Of a stretch of DNA of 42,213 bases, positions 32,719 to 41,592 are shown in pieces. This DNA comes from a bacterium ADurb.Bin243. Its GTDB lineage: Bacteria; Muiribacteriota; UBA9980. Position 1 is the first letter of the stretch. Each line of letters begins with the position of its first letter. The DNA is taken from positions 1 through 42,213 of the forward strand of contig MWBZ01000005.1 of assembly GCA_002069765.1 (NCBI GenBank). Reading direction: 5' to 3'. Under the pieces are notes generated by a model. That model searched no databases and was not told the origin of the DNA. It saw only the letters and a program-made list of their open reading frames with translations. A program made the position numbers and the translations under genes.

Positions 32719-33954
32719 ATGACGGCTAAACTGATTGGAAAAGTTATGGTAGCGCAGGGCGGCGGCCCGACCGCTGTAATAAATCAAAGCCTTGTAGGCG
32801 TGGTTTTAGAATCGCGCAAATTTTCGCAGATCACTTCCGTATACGGCGCTATAAACGGCGTGCGCGGAATAATCAACGAAGACTTTCTAGACTTGACTCA
32901 GGAAACGACCCACAACCTCGAGCAGGTCGCCGATACGCCTTCTTCCGCCATGCTTTCTACCCGCGACAAACCCGACGTGAAATACTGCCGCGAAATATTC
33001 GAAGTCCTCAAGGCGCACGACGTTCGATATTTCTTTTACATAGGCGGTAACGATTCTTCGGACACCGTCAGAATCGTCAACGAAGAGGCTCAGAAAACAA
33101 ATTACGAGTTCCGCGCGATACACATTCCTAAAACCATAGATAACGACCTTGTTTTAAACGATCATACCCCGGGTTTCGGTTCGGCCGCCCGTTTCGTGGC
33201 GAGCGCTTTTATCGGCATCAATCTTGATAACCGCGCGCTTCCCGGAGTATATGTCGGCGTCGTAATGGGCCGCCATGCGGGATTTTTAACCGCCGCTGCA
33301 GGCCTGGCAAAAAAATATCCCGACGACGGCCCGCACCTGATTTACATACCCGAAAATCCTTTCGATACGGAAAAGTTCCTGCTCGACGTGGACCGCGTTT
33401 ATAAGCAGTACGGCCGCTGCGTTATAGCGGTGTCCGAAGGCATACAGGACGAAAAGGGAGTGCCGATCCTTCAAAAACTCGCTGGCGAAATAAACGAAAA
33501 AGACGCCCACGGCAATATACAGCTGTCGGGCACCGGGGCTCTCGGCGACGAATTGTGCAATCTGGTTAAAAACAGGCTTAAAATCAAGCGCGTCCGTTCG
33601 GATACATTCGGCTACCTGCAGCGCTCTTTCGTAGGCTGCGTCAGCGACGTAGATCAGCACGAGGCCCGCGAAGTGGGCGAAAAAGCAGCTCAATTCGCTA
33701 TATGGCACAACCTTGACGGCTCAATAACCATACAGCGCACCGGCCAGTATTCCGTAGATTACAAGCTGGTCAAGCTCGAAGAAATAGCGGCTAAAACGAG
33801 GCACATGCCGGCCGAATTCATGAACGCCGACGGCACCAACATTTCGGATGCGTTCAGGATGTACGCCCGCCCGCTTCTCGGTTCGGGAATGCCTACGGCG
33901 CACCGCATAAGGGCTCCGCGCGTGGATAAAATACTCAACCGCACGAGGGAATAG
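32719..33954 (+). CDS. pfp: 6-phosphofructokinase, probably pyrophosphate-dependent
   Basis: ATG 32719 (411 aa) is chosen because GGAGG lies at 32709-32713, five bases upstream; the open frame reaches back to 32644 but without a ribosome site. Motifs: 'AQGGGPTAVINQSL' near residues 12-25, 'IGGNDSSDT' (108-116) and 'PKTIDNDL' (137-144). Asp112 in place of the glycine of ATP-dependent enzymes, and Lys138 in 'PKTIDND', are the known marks of pyrophosphate use. The enzyme interconverts fructose-6-P and fructose-1,6-bisphosphate reversibly, fitting an energy-limited anaerobe. The gene has its own promoter and terminator. Confidence 0.85.
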   Translation: MTAKLIGKVMVAQGGGPTAVINQSLVGVVLESRKFSQITSVYGAINGVRGIINEDFLDLTQETTHNLEQVADTPSSAMLSTRDKPDVKYCREIFEVLKAHDVRYFFYIGGNDSSDTVRIVNEEAQKTNYEFRAIHIPKTIDNDLVLNDHTPGFGSAARFVASAFIGINLDNRALPGVYVGVVMGRHAGFLTAAAGLAKKYPDDGPHLIYIPENPFDTEKFLLDVDRVYKQYGRCVIAVSEGIQDEKGVPILQKLAGEINEKDAHGNIQLSGTGALGDELCNLVKNRLKIKRVRSDTFGYLQRSFVGCVSDVDQHEAREVGEKAAQFAIWHNLDGSITIQRTGQYSVDYKLVKLEEIAAKTRHMPAEFMNADGTNISDAFRMYARPLLGSGMPTAHRIRAPRVDKILNRTRE

Positions 33955-33989
33955 TAATTTTAAATAACCGGCGAACCGCGCCGAAGAAT

Positions 33990-34029
33990 AAAAAAGGCCG
34001 CTCAAATTACTTTTGGGCGGCCTTTTTTT
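33990..34029 (+). terminator. Strong bidirectional intrinsic terminator
   Basis: AAAAAAGGCCGC (33990-34001) pairs perfectly with GCGGCCTTTTTT (34017-34028). Followed by T's on the plus strand and flanked by A's for the minus strand, it separates phosphofructokinase from the tiny minus-strand ORF at 34078. Confidence 0.9.
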
Positions 34030-34077
34030 ACTCAATTGAATTTTAAAATTTAACTTTTTCGGAAAATTAAGAAGGAT

Positions 34078-34167
34078 TTATTGCGCGGCGCAGCCAAGGC
34101 CGGCCATTATCATCATAAGCGACATAAGCGCTATGAAAAGCATGCTCTCGTTTAAAAAACGGCTCAA
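34078..34167 (-). CDS. Probable 29-aa hydrophobic peptide, lipoprotein-like
   Basis: TTG 34167 has AGAGG seven bases upstream (minus strand). The peptide begins MSRFLNESMLFIALM and its hydrophobic part ends 'MAGLGCAAQ'. The 'GLGC' near the end resembles a lipobox but has glycine at -3, so lipidation is not certain. It ends at TAA 34078, with the bidirectional terminator downstream. The short length and good ribosome site recall entericidin-like or other small membrane peptides. Confidence 0.4.
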   Translation of the reverse strand: MSRFLNESMLFIALMSLMMIMAGLGCAAQ

Positions 34168-34199
34168 TTCGATACCTCTTTTCTATATTGATTTTTGTC

Positions 34200-35087
34200 C
34201 TATATGATTTTTTTCTTACAAATTTCATCCAGCGGGCAGTTTTTACAATTCTTTCCTTCGGAGCCTTTTTTGCACAAACCCGATATCCCTATGTGGCATA
34301 TGGCAAAATCGTATTTGACGGGATCATGCGGGTCAAGAAGCTTTAACGATTCGGTTATTTCTACGGCGGTTTTTAGCGACTGGTCGCGGCGCCCTGTCAG
34401 CCCCAGCATTCCGGCGATTCTGTATATGTGAGTGTCTAACGGGATTATCAGTTTCGAGGGCGGAATTTTTTTTATTATGCCGAAATCTATTTTATCGGGT
34501 CCGCGCGTGAGCCACCTTAAAAACATGCAAAGCCTTTTGCAGGTGGAGTTTTTATCGGGGTCCGGCGCGAGCTGCGATACTCCGGCCTGAAGCGGCAGCG
34601 AATGTTTACGCATGCTGATTTCTTCCGCCGCGGCGAGTATCTTTTTTACGAACGCCGAAGCGGCCGGCATAATATTGGCGTCTTCGCGGCGGTATTCTTT
34701 TTCGATGATGGCGGCGGGCGGGCCGTATTTTTTAAAAGCGGCGCCGGCGGCCTCCAGAAAAATTTCTATGTCAAGGCTTTTGTTGAAACGGTAATTTATG
34801 CCGTCCATCAGCCCTTCGCGCGAGTCGAAGTTTAAAAGCGCTTCATAAACGGAACTTTTATCGGCCGCTTCGAGCCTTTCGAGGACGCCCCCTATTACCG
34901 CGAAAAACTGGCTCATTTTGCCGTATGCCAGGCAGGACGCGATGAAAGCCGCTGCCTGGACGTCCTCGGATTTATAATAGCGGTGAGGGTAATAAACCGG
35001 ATCGTTGTTCAGGCGGTCTTCGAAGTCGAAGGCCTTCAGGTGGCCGTCGAGAATAGATTTGATTTTTTTAATTTTTATCTTGTCCAT
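34200..35087 (-). CDS. DUF2400 (TIGR02757) family protein
   Basis: ATG 35087 is chosen (295 aa): AAGGATG gives six-base spacing to it but none to ATG 35093. Family blocks: 'YYPHRYYKSEDVQAAAFIASCLAYGKM' near the N-terminus, 'MFLRWLTRGPDKIDFG', 'LIIPLDTHIYRIAGMLGLTGRRD' and the C-terminal cysteine cluster 'GLCKKGSEGKNCKNCPLDEIC'. The fold is related to HhH-GPD base-excision glycosylases, with a probable iron-sulfur cluster. Function is unproven. The outer-membrane barrel gene lies upstream on the same strand. Confidence 0.85.
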   Translation of the reverse strand: MDKIKIKKIKSILDGHLKAFDFEDRLNNDPVYYPHRYYKSEDVQAAAFIASCLAYGKMSQFFAVIGGVLERLEAADKSSVYEALLNFDSREGLMDGINYRFNKSLDIEIFLEAAGAAFKKYGPPAAIIEKEYRREDANIMPAASAFVKKILAAAEEISMRKHSLPLQAGVSQLAPDPDKNSTCKRLCMFLRWLTRGPDKIDFGIIKKIPPSKLIIPLDTHIYRIAGMLGLTGRRDQSLKTAVEITESLKLLDPHDPVKYDFAICHIGISGLCKKGSEGKNCKNCPLDEICKKKII

Positions 35088-35150
35088 TTTCATCCTTGAT
35101 TTTAAATGCAGTCTGTGAACGCGGCTTTTTGCGGGCGGCCGCGACGTCTT

Positions 35151-36689
35151 TTACCAGCTTATCTTCATCTGTAAAAAAGTGTGGTTGTTATCGAAAAATT
35201 CGCTGATGGCGCCCATGTGATCGTACCCGCCGTCGTTTATATGCTTTCCTATCAAGTATTTTATCATGTCCGAATATCTGTATTCCACATGTGTTTTTAT
35301 GAAATATTCTTTCGTGCGAATATTTTCAAAGCCCTGAAATTCCACCTGGTATTTGTCTTTGAGATAACCTTTCTGCACCCTGAGCGCGACCCCCGATTCG
35401 CTTCTGAACTTTTGTCCCGAGGCCGGGATGGCCAGGTCGTAAATATGAGTGAAAACGCCCTGCAGATTGATATAAAGACTGTTGGCAAAAGTGCGGTCGA
35501 TGCCGAGCAGGCCCGATATCTGGTCGCTTTTAAAAGCTTCGCCGAGCTTAAGCTTATCGTAAGCCGTAAACCGGCGGGACTGGTACCATGCCATTTCTCC
35601 GCGCAGCAAATACTCTCCGCCCAGATCCACGTTGCCGTCCACGCCCAGGACCCTGAACTCAGGATAGGTCAATTCCACTACCGATTGGGAAACCTGGTTC
35701 GCCACGGCGATATTTTCCTTCATTTTAAAAAAATGGGCCCGCGCCTGAAAGCCTTCGAATGAGCCGTTGAGCGAAAAATGCAGCTGGGTGTTCGAAAGCC
35801 CTCGCGGCACATCTTCTTCTTTGATAGTACCGCCGCCGAGCTGAAAAAGCCCCAGGTATTTCTGCAGCCCCGTGGCCCAGACGCCCCGGATATCGGCCAG
35901 CTCCGATTTTTCAAATACCGGCATAACGTGCATTTCGAGGTTGATTTGATCGCTGAGATAGGCCGTTGTTTTAAGCATCGGCAAAGCTTTTTTAGTTTTG
36001 TTGTAATCGCCGGTGAGTCCTTTATTATAGCGGCGCGGGTTCAGGATATCGATAAAAGAGATGTTGTCGCCGCTTCCGATAGACTCTATGCAGTTACCCG
36101 CTTTTATATCCAGCGCGCCCAGTTTGATTTTTCCAAAAGTGTCGTCCAGATAGACCTTTCGTAAATCGTAACGGTCGCCGTTTTCGCTGAACGCTCCGAT
36201 TTTAAAAAAGAAATGTTCTTTACGCGGCGAAGATTCGTTTTTAGAATCCACCCAGAAATTAAAATCGGTGTTGTGAAAAGCCGGAGTCAGATTGTCGTCC
36301 AGGCGGTTGATGCGCTTGTACGCTCCGTACCAGGCCAGCTCGCCGTTGACCGTATAATCGGCTTTGTTGGTTTTCGCTCGCGGCGAATAAAAAACGTTTT
36401 CAATCAGAGTTTTCTTCTTAGGCGGCCCAACTCTGGATTTGACTATTTTTTTATAATTTTTTACGTCGAGTTCGCCGCCCACTTCGCCGTAGCCGAAACC
36501 GGTTTCGCCGGCGAGATCGCCTTCGGGTTTGAGGTCTTTCGAGGCGAGCTTGCGGAACTCTTCGTCCGGCGCGTACTTGCTTTTAGCGCCGGCTTCGGGG
36601 CAAATAAAAACGGAAACGGCTATGAAAATGGCCGCTGATATAATTATCCAGCTTTTTTCCGCGTATATTTTAAAATTAAAACCGTTCAT
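35151..36689 (-). CDS. Outer-membrane beta-barrel protein, DUF1302/porin-like
   Basis: The open frame begins at GTG 36707; ATG 36689 gives 512 aa with a signal peptide ('IIISAAIFIAVSVFICPEAGAKS'). Neither has a clear ribosome site. The mature part alternates hydrophobic and polar residues in strands, and ends '...HTFLQMKISW' with the aromatic terminal residue needed for barrel insertion. 'ESIGSGDNISFIDILNPRRYNKG' resembles the conserved 'WG.ad...viNP.d' block of DUF1302-type proteins. The substrate is unknown. It is an outer-membrane protein on present evidence. Confidence 0.7.
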   Translation of the reverse strand: MNGFNFKIYAEKSWIIISAAIFIAVSVFICPEAGAKSKYAPDEEFRKLASKDLKPEGDLAGETGFGYGEVGGELDVKNYKKIVKSRVGPPKKKTLIENVFYSPRAKTNKADYTVNGELAWYGAYKRINRLDDNLTPAFHNTDFNFWVDSKNESSPRKEHFFFKIGAFSENGDRYDLRKVYLDDTFGKIKLGALDIKAGNCIESIGSGDNISFIDILNPRRYNKGLTGDYNKTKKALPMLKTTAYLSDQINLEMHVMPVFEKSELADIRGVWATGLQKYLGLFQLGGGTIKEEDVPRGLSNTQLHFSLNGSFEGFQARAHFFKMKENIAVANQVSQSVVELTYPEFRVLGVDGNVDLGGEYLLRGEMAWYQSRRFTAYDKLKLGEAFKSDQISGLLGIDRTFANSLYINLQGVFTHIYDLAIPASGQKFRSESGVALRVQKGYLKDKYQVEFQGFENIRTKEYFIKTHVEYRYSDMIKYLIGKHINDGGYDHMGAISEFFDNNHTFLQMKISW

Positions 36690-36797
36690 AAAAAAATAAT
36701 ACCGCACTATTAAAAAAATAATAAAGCGATATTATTATCGGAACTAAAATATTATTGGTTATAGATATTGACGTTATAATTTTTGTTAATTTAAAAT

Positions 36798-37310
36798 TTA
36801 TTTAGCGGCTTTTTTCCGCTCCGAATCTATTATATACATTTCGCCGATCGCTAAAAGACGCGCCTGGATGAATGTGGGCTTTTCGCTGATCACTTCTTCA
36901 AAGCTGTCCGTAGCCATATCTACGTTGCCGAGTTTGAGGTTCAATAACCCCATGTAGTAATGTGCGGCGGGGTGTTTGGAATCTATTTTCAATGCGGCGT
37001 TAAGCGCCGCGCCGGCCTCTTCGAGCCTGTCGAGCTTGTATAAAGCGTAGCCGAGCATTATCGCGGGCACGGGGTTTATAGAGGAAGCTTTTTCGGCGGC
37101 CGTTTTGAGGTATCCGACGGCCTCTTCGAACTTTTTGAGCTCGAAGAGCGCCTGGGATATATTTAGCAGCAGGCTTTGATCGAAAGGCGCTTTTTCGAGG
37201 GCCGTTTTAAAATGAGAGGCCGCTTCTTCGTATTGTTTGTTATCTAGAAACTCGAGCCCCTTTTTTTTATTTTCATCGGTAAAAAGGAGCGATTTGATAA
37301 AAGAAAACAT
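36798..37310 (-). CDS. TPR protein
   Basis: A protein of 170 aa with about four TPR units ('YEEAASHFKTALEKAPFDQSLLLNISQALFEL', 'FEEAVGYLKTAAEKA', 'LEEAGAALNAALKIDSKHPAAHYYMGLLNLKLGN'). There is no signal peptide. The start codon overlaps the stop of the upstream LysM/M23 gene (TAATG at 37308-37312), with GGAG eight bases upstream, so the two are co-translated and probably act together in or near the cell envelope. It is a scaffold rather than an enzyme. Confidence 0.85.
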   Translation of the reverse strand: MFSFIKSLLFTDENKKKGLEFLDNKQYEEAASHFKTALEKAPFDQSLLLNISQALFELKKFEEAVGYLKTAAEKASSINPVPAIMLGYALYKLDRLEEAGAALNAALKIDSKHPAAHYYMGLLNLKLGNVDMATDSFEEVISEKPTFIQARLLAIGEMYIIDSERKKAAK

Positions 37311-38143
37311 TACTTCTTCTCCGCTTTAAGGTACTTTAAAGGATCTACCGATTCGGGCTCGCCCGTATTGGAATTTATATTCCTGAGTTCGAAGTACAAT
37401 TTAGAATAGCCGGCGGTGATTTTATCTCCGCCTATTGCCACTTTGGATCCGGTTTTTACCGTGTCGCCTTTATTGACGAGGTTTTTGGCGTTAAGGCCGT
37501 AGATCGAAAATAATCCGTTTAAATGGTCTACGATAATGAGGTTGCCGTAGCCTTTCATCTTTCCAGAATACACTACTTCGCCCTGGGCGACCGATTTTAT
37601 AGCTGCTCCGGGCGCTATTTTTATATAAATGCCTTTGGATGCGGGCGAAAATTTGGAAATTTGAGTTCCGGATACGGGCCAGTTGAGTTTTTCGACGCCT
37701 TCCGGTTCTGACTGGCCGCCGCCTTTTTTATTTTTCGTGTAAGAGTCGCGTCTGGCTTTCAGCACCGCCGATGAGCCGGGTATAAAAACCTTCTGGCCGA
37801 TTTTTAACGGCTTGTTTTCGGAAACTTCGGGATTATATTTTTTGATGGCCTGTATGGATATGCCGTATATATCTTTTAAAGCGATAAGCGACTGTCCGGC
37901 CGTGACCGTATGCGTCAATCCGTCAACGGATGCTTCTTCTTCGTGGGCTTTTTCGCGGGAGCTGTCGGAATACTGCCGGTCGGCGCTCTGATAAGGCGCG
38001 CCGTCTTCGCCGGCGCCGCCGCGTTTGCAACCGCTCTGTGTTACGGCCACCAATAAGCATATCAGCAGCAATAATATTTTATTGGCCGCTCTTTCGGTTT
38101 TATTATAATTGGATTTAGTTTTTGCATCATTTGCTTTGACCAC
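37310..38143 (-). CDS. LysM lipoprotein with degenerate M23 (LytM) domain
   Basis: A protein of 277 aa from GTG 38143 (GGAGG ten bases upstream). The lipobox is 'VTQSGC' (C39). A LysM peptidoglycan-binding domain is at about 78-122 ('HTVTAGQSLIALKDIYGISIQAIKKYNPEV'). The M23 domain at about 155-277 has lost its zinc ligands: S169 and Y173 replace the His and Asp of HxxxD, and 'KLYFE' (248-252) replaces HLHFE. That pattern fits NlpD/EnvC-like amidase activators rather than active endopeptidases. It overlaps the HEAT gene by 17 bases and the TPR gene by one base, so the three are translationally coupled. Confidence 0.85.
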   Translation of the reverse strand: MVKANDAKTKSNYNKTERAANKILLLLICLLVAVTQSGCKRGGAGEDGAPYQSADRQYSDSSREKAHEEEASVDGLTHTVTAGQSLIALKDIYGISIQAIKKYNPEVSENKPLKIGQKVFIPGSSAVLKARRDSYTKNKKGGGQSEPEGVEKLNWPVSGTQISKFSPASKGIYIKIAPGAAIKSVAQGEVVYSGKMKGYGNLIIVDHLNGLFSIYGLNAKNLVNKGDTVKTGSKVAIGGDKITAGYSKLYFELRNINSNTGEPESVDPLKYLKAEKK

Positions 38144-40238
38144 TGTTTTTTATCCTCCTCTTAATCTGTTCTATGGAATCTTCTGCGGAATTTCTTATTA
38201 TGACGTTGCCGTCGCTCAATAATTCGGTCAGCAGCGGAATCGTGGAATCGTTGCCCACTTTGCTCAAAAGCCTTGCGGCGACGACCTTTATTATCCATAG
38301 ATCGTCGCTCAGCGCGCGTGACAGCGTCAGTAAAAAACGCGAATCTATGGCTTCCATGAGCGAATCGACCACGAGGTCGATGAGCTTCGAATCGTTCTGC
38401 TGCTTTAAAAATTTTAAAAGCGGTTCGAGGACTTCCGGCGTTCCTATGGCGCCGAGCGCCCTTACGCAGTCTTCGCGGACGCGTTCCGACGGGTCTTCCA
38501 GCAGAGGGATTATGGAATTTATGACTTCGAACGCTTTGGTTTTTCCGAGGGCTTTTACTGCGTTTCCGCGCACGCAGTCTTCGGAGTCGCCGAGCGCCAG
38601 GGTAAGGCTTTTTATTACCTGGATGGCGCCGATTTCGCCCAGGGCGAATGCGGCCGAAGCCCTCTGCCATTTATCTTTTTCTTTTAAAAGCATATTTTCG
38701 AGCGCTCCGACCATTCTTATGCCGCCGAATTTCCACAACGTTTTAGCGGCGTTGGCTTTTACGCGGTTATTGGAGTCGCTTTGAAAGAGCGGATAAATTA
38801 ATTCCACTATTTCTTCGCCGCCGAGCATTTCGAGCGATTCGACGGCGTTGGCCCTGACGCGGGCATCGGTGTCTTTAAGCGCCGTTTCTACCGTTTTGAT
38901 ATATTTTTTATCTCCGGTCGCGCCCAGGATTTCTATTATGGTGGCCCTGACTTTATTCGAGTCTTCGTTTTTATAGCAGTCCACGATTATATCTATGCAT
39001 TTTTTATCTTTGAAATGGCCGGCCACCTTGATTGCGCATACTCTTATGCTTTCGGATTTATGCTTGAAGTGCATCATGAGCATATCTATTAAATTTCTGG
39101 CTTCGAGTATGCTGACGGCGTTAAGCGCTTCGTAAAGCACGTCTTCGTTTTCGCTTCTGAGGGCTTCCTTTAAAAAATTGGACACTTCGTCGTCCATAAA
39201 TTTTATTTTTGAAATAGATTTGCATATGAACAGCTTTATGTTATCGTCGGACGTAGTGAAATATTTTTTTAAATTGGCCATATCGGCAGGGGTAATAAGC
39301 TTTTCGAGCGAGCCCATCGCCGCCGCCCTTATTTTATCGGAAGGCGTTTTAAGAGAATTGATTAGCGCGGCCGTGACTTTGGGCTCGGGGAACGAGGCGA
39401 GAGCTTCTATGGATTTGGCTTTGATGTCCTCGTCGTCGGTTTTGATGACCTGGATAATTGCGCCCAGCGCGCGTTTGTCGCCGATTTTCTTGAGCGCGTC
39501 CAGGCAGGCGAGCTTGACTTCTTTTTCGTCGTTTTTTAAAAGCGTTATCATCAGGGGCTCTACGTTCTGCACGAGCCCCAGCGCGCCGAAAATATTTATC
39601 ACGCATATCTTTTTAGGCGTATCTTCGGTTTTTAGCAGTATATAATTCAGGCGTTTGAGCAGAAGCGGCCCTTCGTTGCGCCACAATATATTTGCGGCGC
39701 TGGTGCGGATTTTATCGTCGGGGCTGAATAGCAGCGGATAAAGCAGGGTCGTAACCCGCTCGTCGTTTTTGGACGAGATGTATTTGAGCGCAAGCATCTG
39801 CACGGACGGGCTCGGATATTGTATGCAGGCCGGAATTATCTGATAAACGTCGTCGAAAGAACCGAAATCGGTTATCAATATGAATATGGCCGACTTGACC
39901 TGCTCGTCGTCTTCTACCTGGAAAAGCTGGATCAGCGTGCCGACGCATTTGTTATCGCCTATGCGCCTGAGCGCCTTAACGATTTCTATCTTTACTTTCG
40001 TGTCGGATTCGAACATCGTCGCCAGAAGGTATTTTGTAGATTTGGGATTGGCGAGTATTCCGAGCGCGTGTATGATATCGAGCCTGAGAGTGTAATCGGG
40101 CAATAAATCGACGAGCGCGTCGACGGCGAGTTCGGAGCCGCTCTGGCCGAGCAGCTTGATCGCTTCGCGCCTTTCGTTCGGCGATTTGTTCTGGCTTTTA
40201 ACTTTTTCTATTACGCTTTCTACGTTTATGAATGACAA
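38127..40238 (-). CDS. Large HEAT-repeat protein
   Basis: A protein of 703 aa from TTG 40238 (AGAGG nine bases upstream). It is nearly all HEAT repeats of about 31 aa ('VRATIIEILG', 'VRANAVESLEML', 'VKANAAKTLWKFG', 'QRASAAFALGEIG', 'VRGNAVKALGKT', 'VREDCVRALGAIG'). It lacks a signal peptide and looks cytoplasmic. The 3' end contains the ribosome site of the LysM/M23 gene and overlaps it. HEAT solenoids bind other proteins; its partners may be the products of its coupled neighbours. A block of its repeats matches the shorter HEAT protein at 28532-29500 in order. Confidence 0.85.
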   Translation of the reverse strand: MSFINVESVIEKVKSQNKSPNERREAIKLLGQSGSELAVDALVDLLPDYTLRLDIIHALGILANPKSTKYLLATMFESDTKVKIEIVKALRRIGDNKCVGTLIQLFQVEDDEQVKSAIFILITDFGSFDDVYQIIPACIQYPSPSVQMLALKYISSKNDERVTTLLYPLLFSPDDKIRTSAANILWRNEGPLLLKRLNYILLKTEDTPKKICVINIFGALGLVQNVEPLMITLLKNDEKEVKLACLDALKKIGDKRALGAIIQVIKTDDEDIKAKSIEALASFPEPKVTAALINSLKTPSDKIRAAAMGSLEKLITPADMANLKKYFTTSDDNIKLFICKSISKIKFMDDEVSNFLKEALRSENEDVLYEALNAVSILEARNLIDMLMMHFKHKSESIRVCAIKVAGHFKDKKCIDIIVDCYKNEDSNKVRATIIEILGATGDKKYIKTVETALKDTDARVRANAVESLEMLGGEEIVELIYPLFQSDSNNRVKANAAKTLWKFGGIRMVGALENMLLKEKDKWQRASAAFALGEIGAIQVIKSLTLALGDSEDCVRGNAVKALGKTKAFEVINSIIPLLEDPSERVREDCVRALGAIGTPEVLEPLLKFLKQQNDSKLIDLVVDSLMEAIDSRFLLTLSRALSDDLWIIKVVAARLLSKVGNDSTIPLLTELLSDGNVIIRNSAEDSIEQIKRRIKNSGQSK

Positions 40239-40307
40239 ATTATTCTACCTCTTGCGTCGATATTTGAATCCGTGGAAGGCCGCCGCGGCGGTTTATGAAG
40301 ATACGGA

Positions 40308-41513
40308 TCAGTCGAGTATTCTGGAACTAAGGTCTTCGCCTTCTATCTGCGAAAGGTATTCGCCGCTAAGTCCGAGCAGTGAGCCTATAGTCCTGGCTAT
40401 GCATGTAAAGCCTTTGACGGTGTTCAGGTTCAATCCCTTGCGGACGCGTTGACCGTAAATCAAAAGCGGAACGTACTCGCGGGTGTGGTCGGTAGTTTTA
40501 GTATAAGTGGGGTCGCAGCCGTGATCGGCCGTTATCATAAGAACGTCTTTTTCGTTCATGTTTTTAATTATTTCCGGAAGACGTGAATCGAATTCCATGA
40601 GCGATTTGGCGTATCCTTCGACGTCGCGGCGATGGCCGTAAACCATGTCGAAATCTACCAGATTGGTGAAAATAAGGCCTGTGCTGAACCGGTGCATATA
40701 ATCTATAGTTTTATTTATTCCGTCGAGGTTCGAAGAGCTTGTGACGTAGTCGCTCAAGCCGCGGCAGGCGAATATGTCGTAAATTTTTCCTACGCCGGCC
40801 GTGCGGATATCGGATTCTTTCAGGAAGTCCAGAAGGTTTTTGGGCGGTTCGAGGGAGTAATCGTGCCTGCGCGAAGTTCTTTTATACGCGCCCGGCGCGC
40901 CGTCGAAAGGCCTTGCGATAACGCGGCCTACCGCGTGTTTTCCGCGCAGAATGCTTCTGGCTATTTTGCAATATTCATACAGCTGATCTATGGGAACGGT
41001 CTGTTCGTGGGCGGCTATCTGAAAAACCGAATCGGCAGAGGTATATACTATAAGCGCACCTGTTTTCTGGTGCTCTTCGCCCAGGCGTTCGATGATTTCC
41101 GTGCCTGAAGCAGTGCAGTTGCCGAGCGTTTTGCGTCCCGTGCGCTTTTCGAATTCTTCTATGACGTCGGCCGGAAATCCCTGCGGATATGTGGGGAATT
41201 CCTGCGTGAGCCTTACGCCCATCATTTCCCAGTGGCCTGTAGTGGTGTCTTTGCCGGGCGAAACCTCTTCTAATTTTGCGAATGCGCCTTCGGGCGCGGG
41301 GCATTGCGGAAGGTGCGAAACCCCTTCTATATTGGAAATTCCGAGTTTGACGAGATTGTCCACTTTAAAATTTTTGTAATCGCGGGCTATATTTGAAAAT
41401 GTGTTTACCCCGTAGTCGCCGTACTTCGCGGCGTCGGGCATTTCGCCGATTCCGACTGAGTCGAGAACTATCAGTATAACCCTTGCTATAGATTCTTTCG
41501 TTCTGCTGGTCAT
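40308..41513 (-). CDS. deoB: Phosphopentomutase
   Basis: A protein of 401 aa, family length. Alkaline-phosphatase-fold motifs: 'VILIVLDSVGIGEMPDA' (about 12-28), 'GKDTTTGHWEMMGV' with the catalytic threonine, and 'MITADHGCDPTYTKTTDHTREYVPLL' at the C-terminal metal site. It interconverts ribose- or deoxyribose-1-phosphate and the 5-phosphate, linking nucleoside breakdown with central metabolism. Start ATG 41513 has AGGAG eight bases upstream. Its place in purine metabolism fits the adenine deaminase and apt genes elsewhere in the window. Confidence 0.97.
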   Translation of the reverse strand: MTSRTKESIARVILIVLDSVGIGEMPDAAKYGDYGVNTFSNIARDYKNFKVDNLVKLGISNIEGVSHLPQCPAPEGAFAKLEEVSPGKDTTTGHWEMMGVRLTQEFPTYPQGFPADVIEEFEKRTGRKTLGNCTASGTEIIERLGEEHQKTGALIVYTSADSVFQIAAHEQTVPIDQLYEYCKIARSILRGKHAVGRVIARPFDGAPGAYKRTSRRHDYSLEPPKNLLDFLKESDIRTAGVGKIYDIFACRGLSDYVTSSSNLDGINKTIDYMHRFSTGLIFTNLVDFDMVYGHRRDVEGYAKSLMEFDSRLPEIIKNMNEKDVLMITADHGCDPTYTKTTDHTREYVPLLIYGQRVRKGLNLNTVKGFTCIARTIGSLLGLSGEYLSQIEGEDLSSRILD

Positions 41514-41592
41514 TATTTTCTCCTGTATCGATTAAAATATACGGCTATTATTTAATGGAACCGTTCAGCAATTAAGCGTGCGCGGGCCGGCT

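Noticed and set aside
38161-38784. Overlapping frames on both strands inside the large HEAT gene
   Set aside because: Their composition (Arg/Pro-rich or Ser/Thr-rich) is that of shadow frames, and the HEAT pattern in the other frame is unmistakable.
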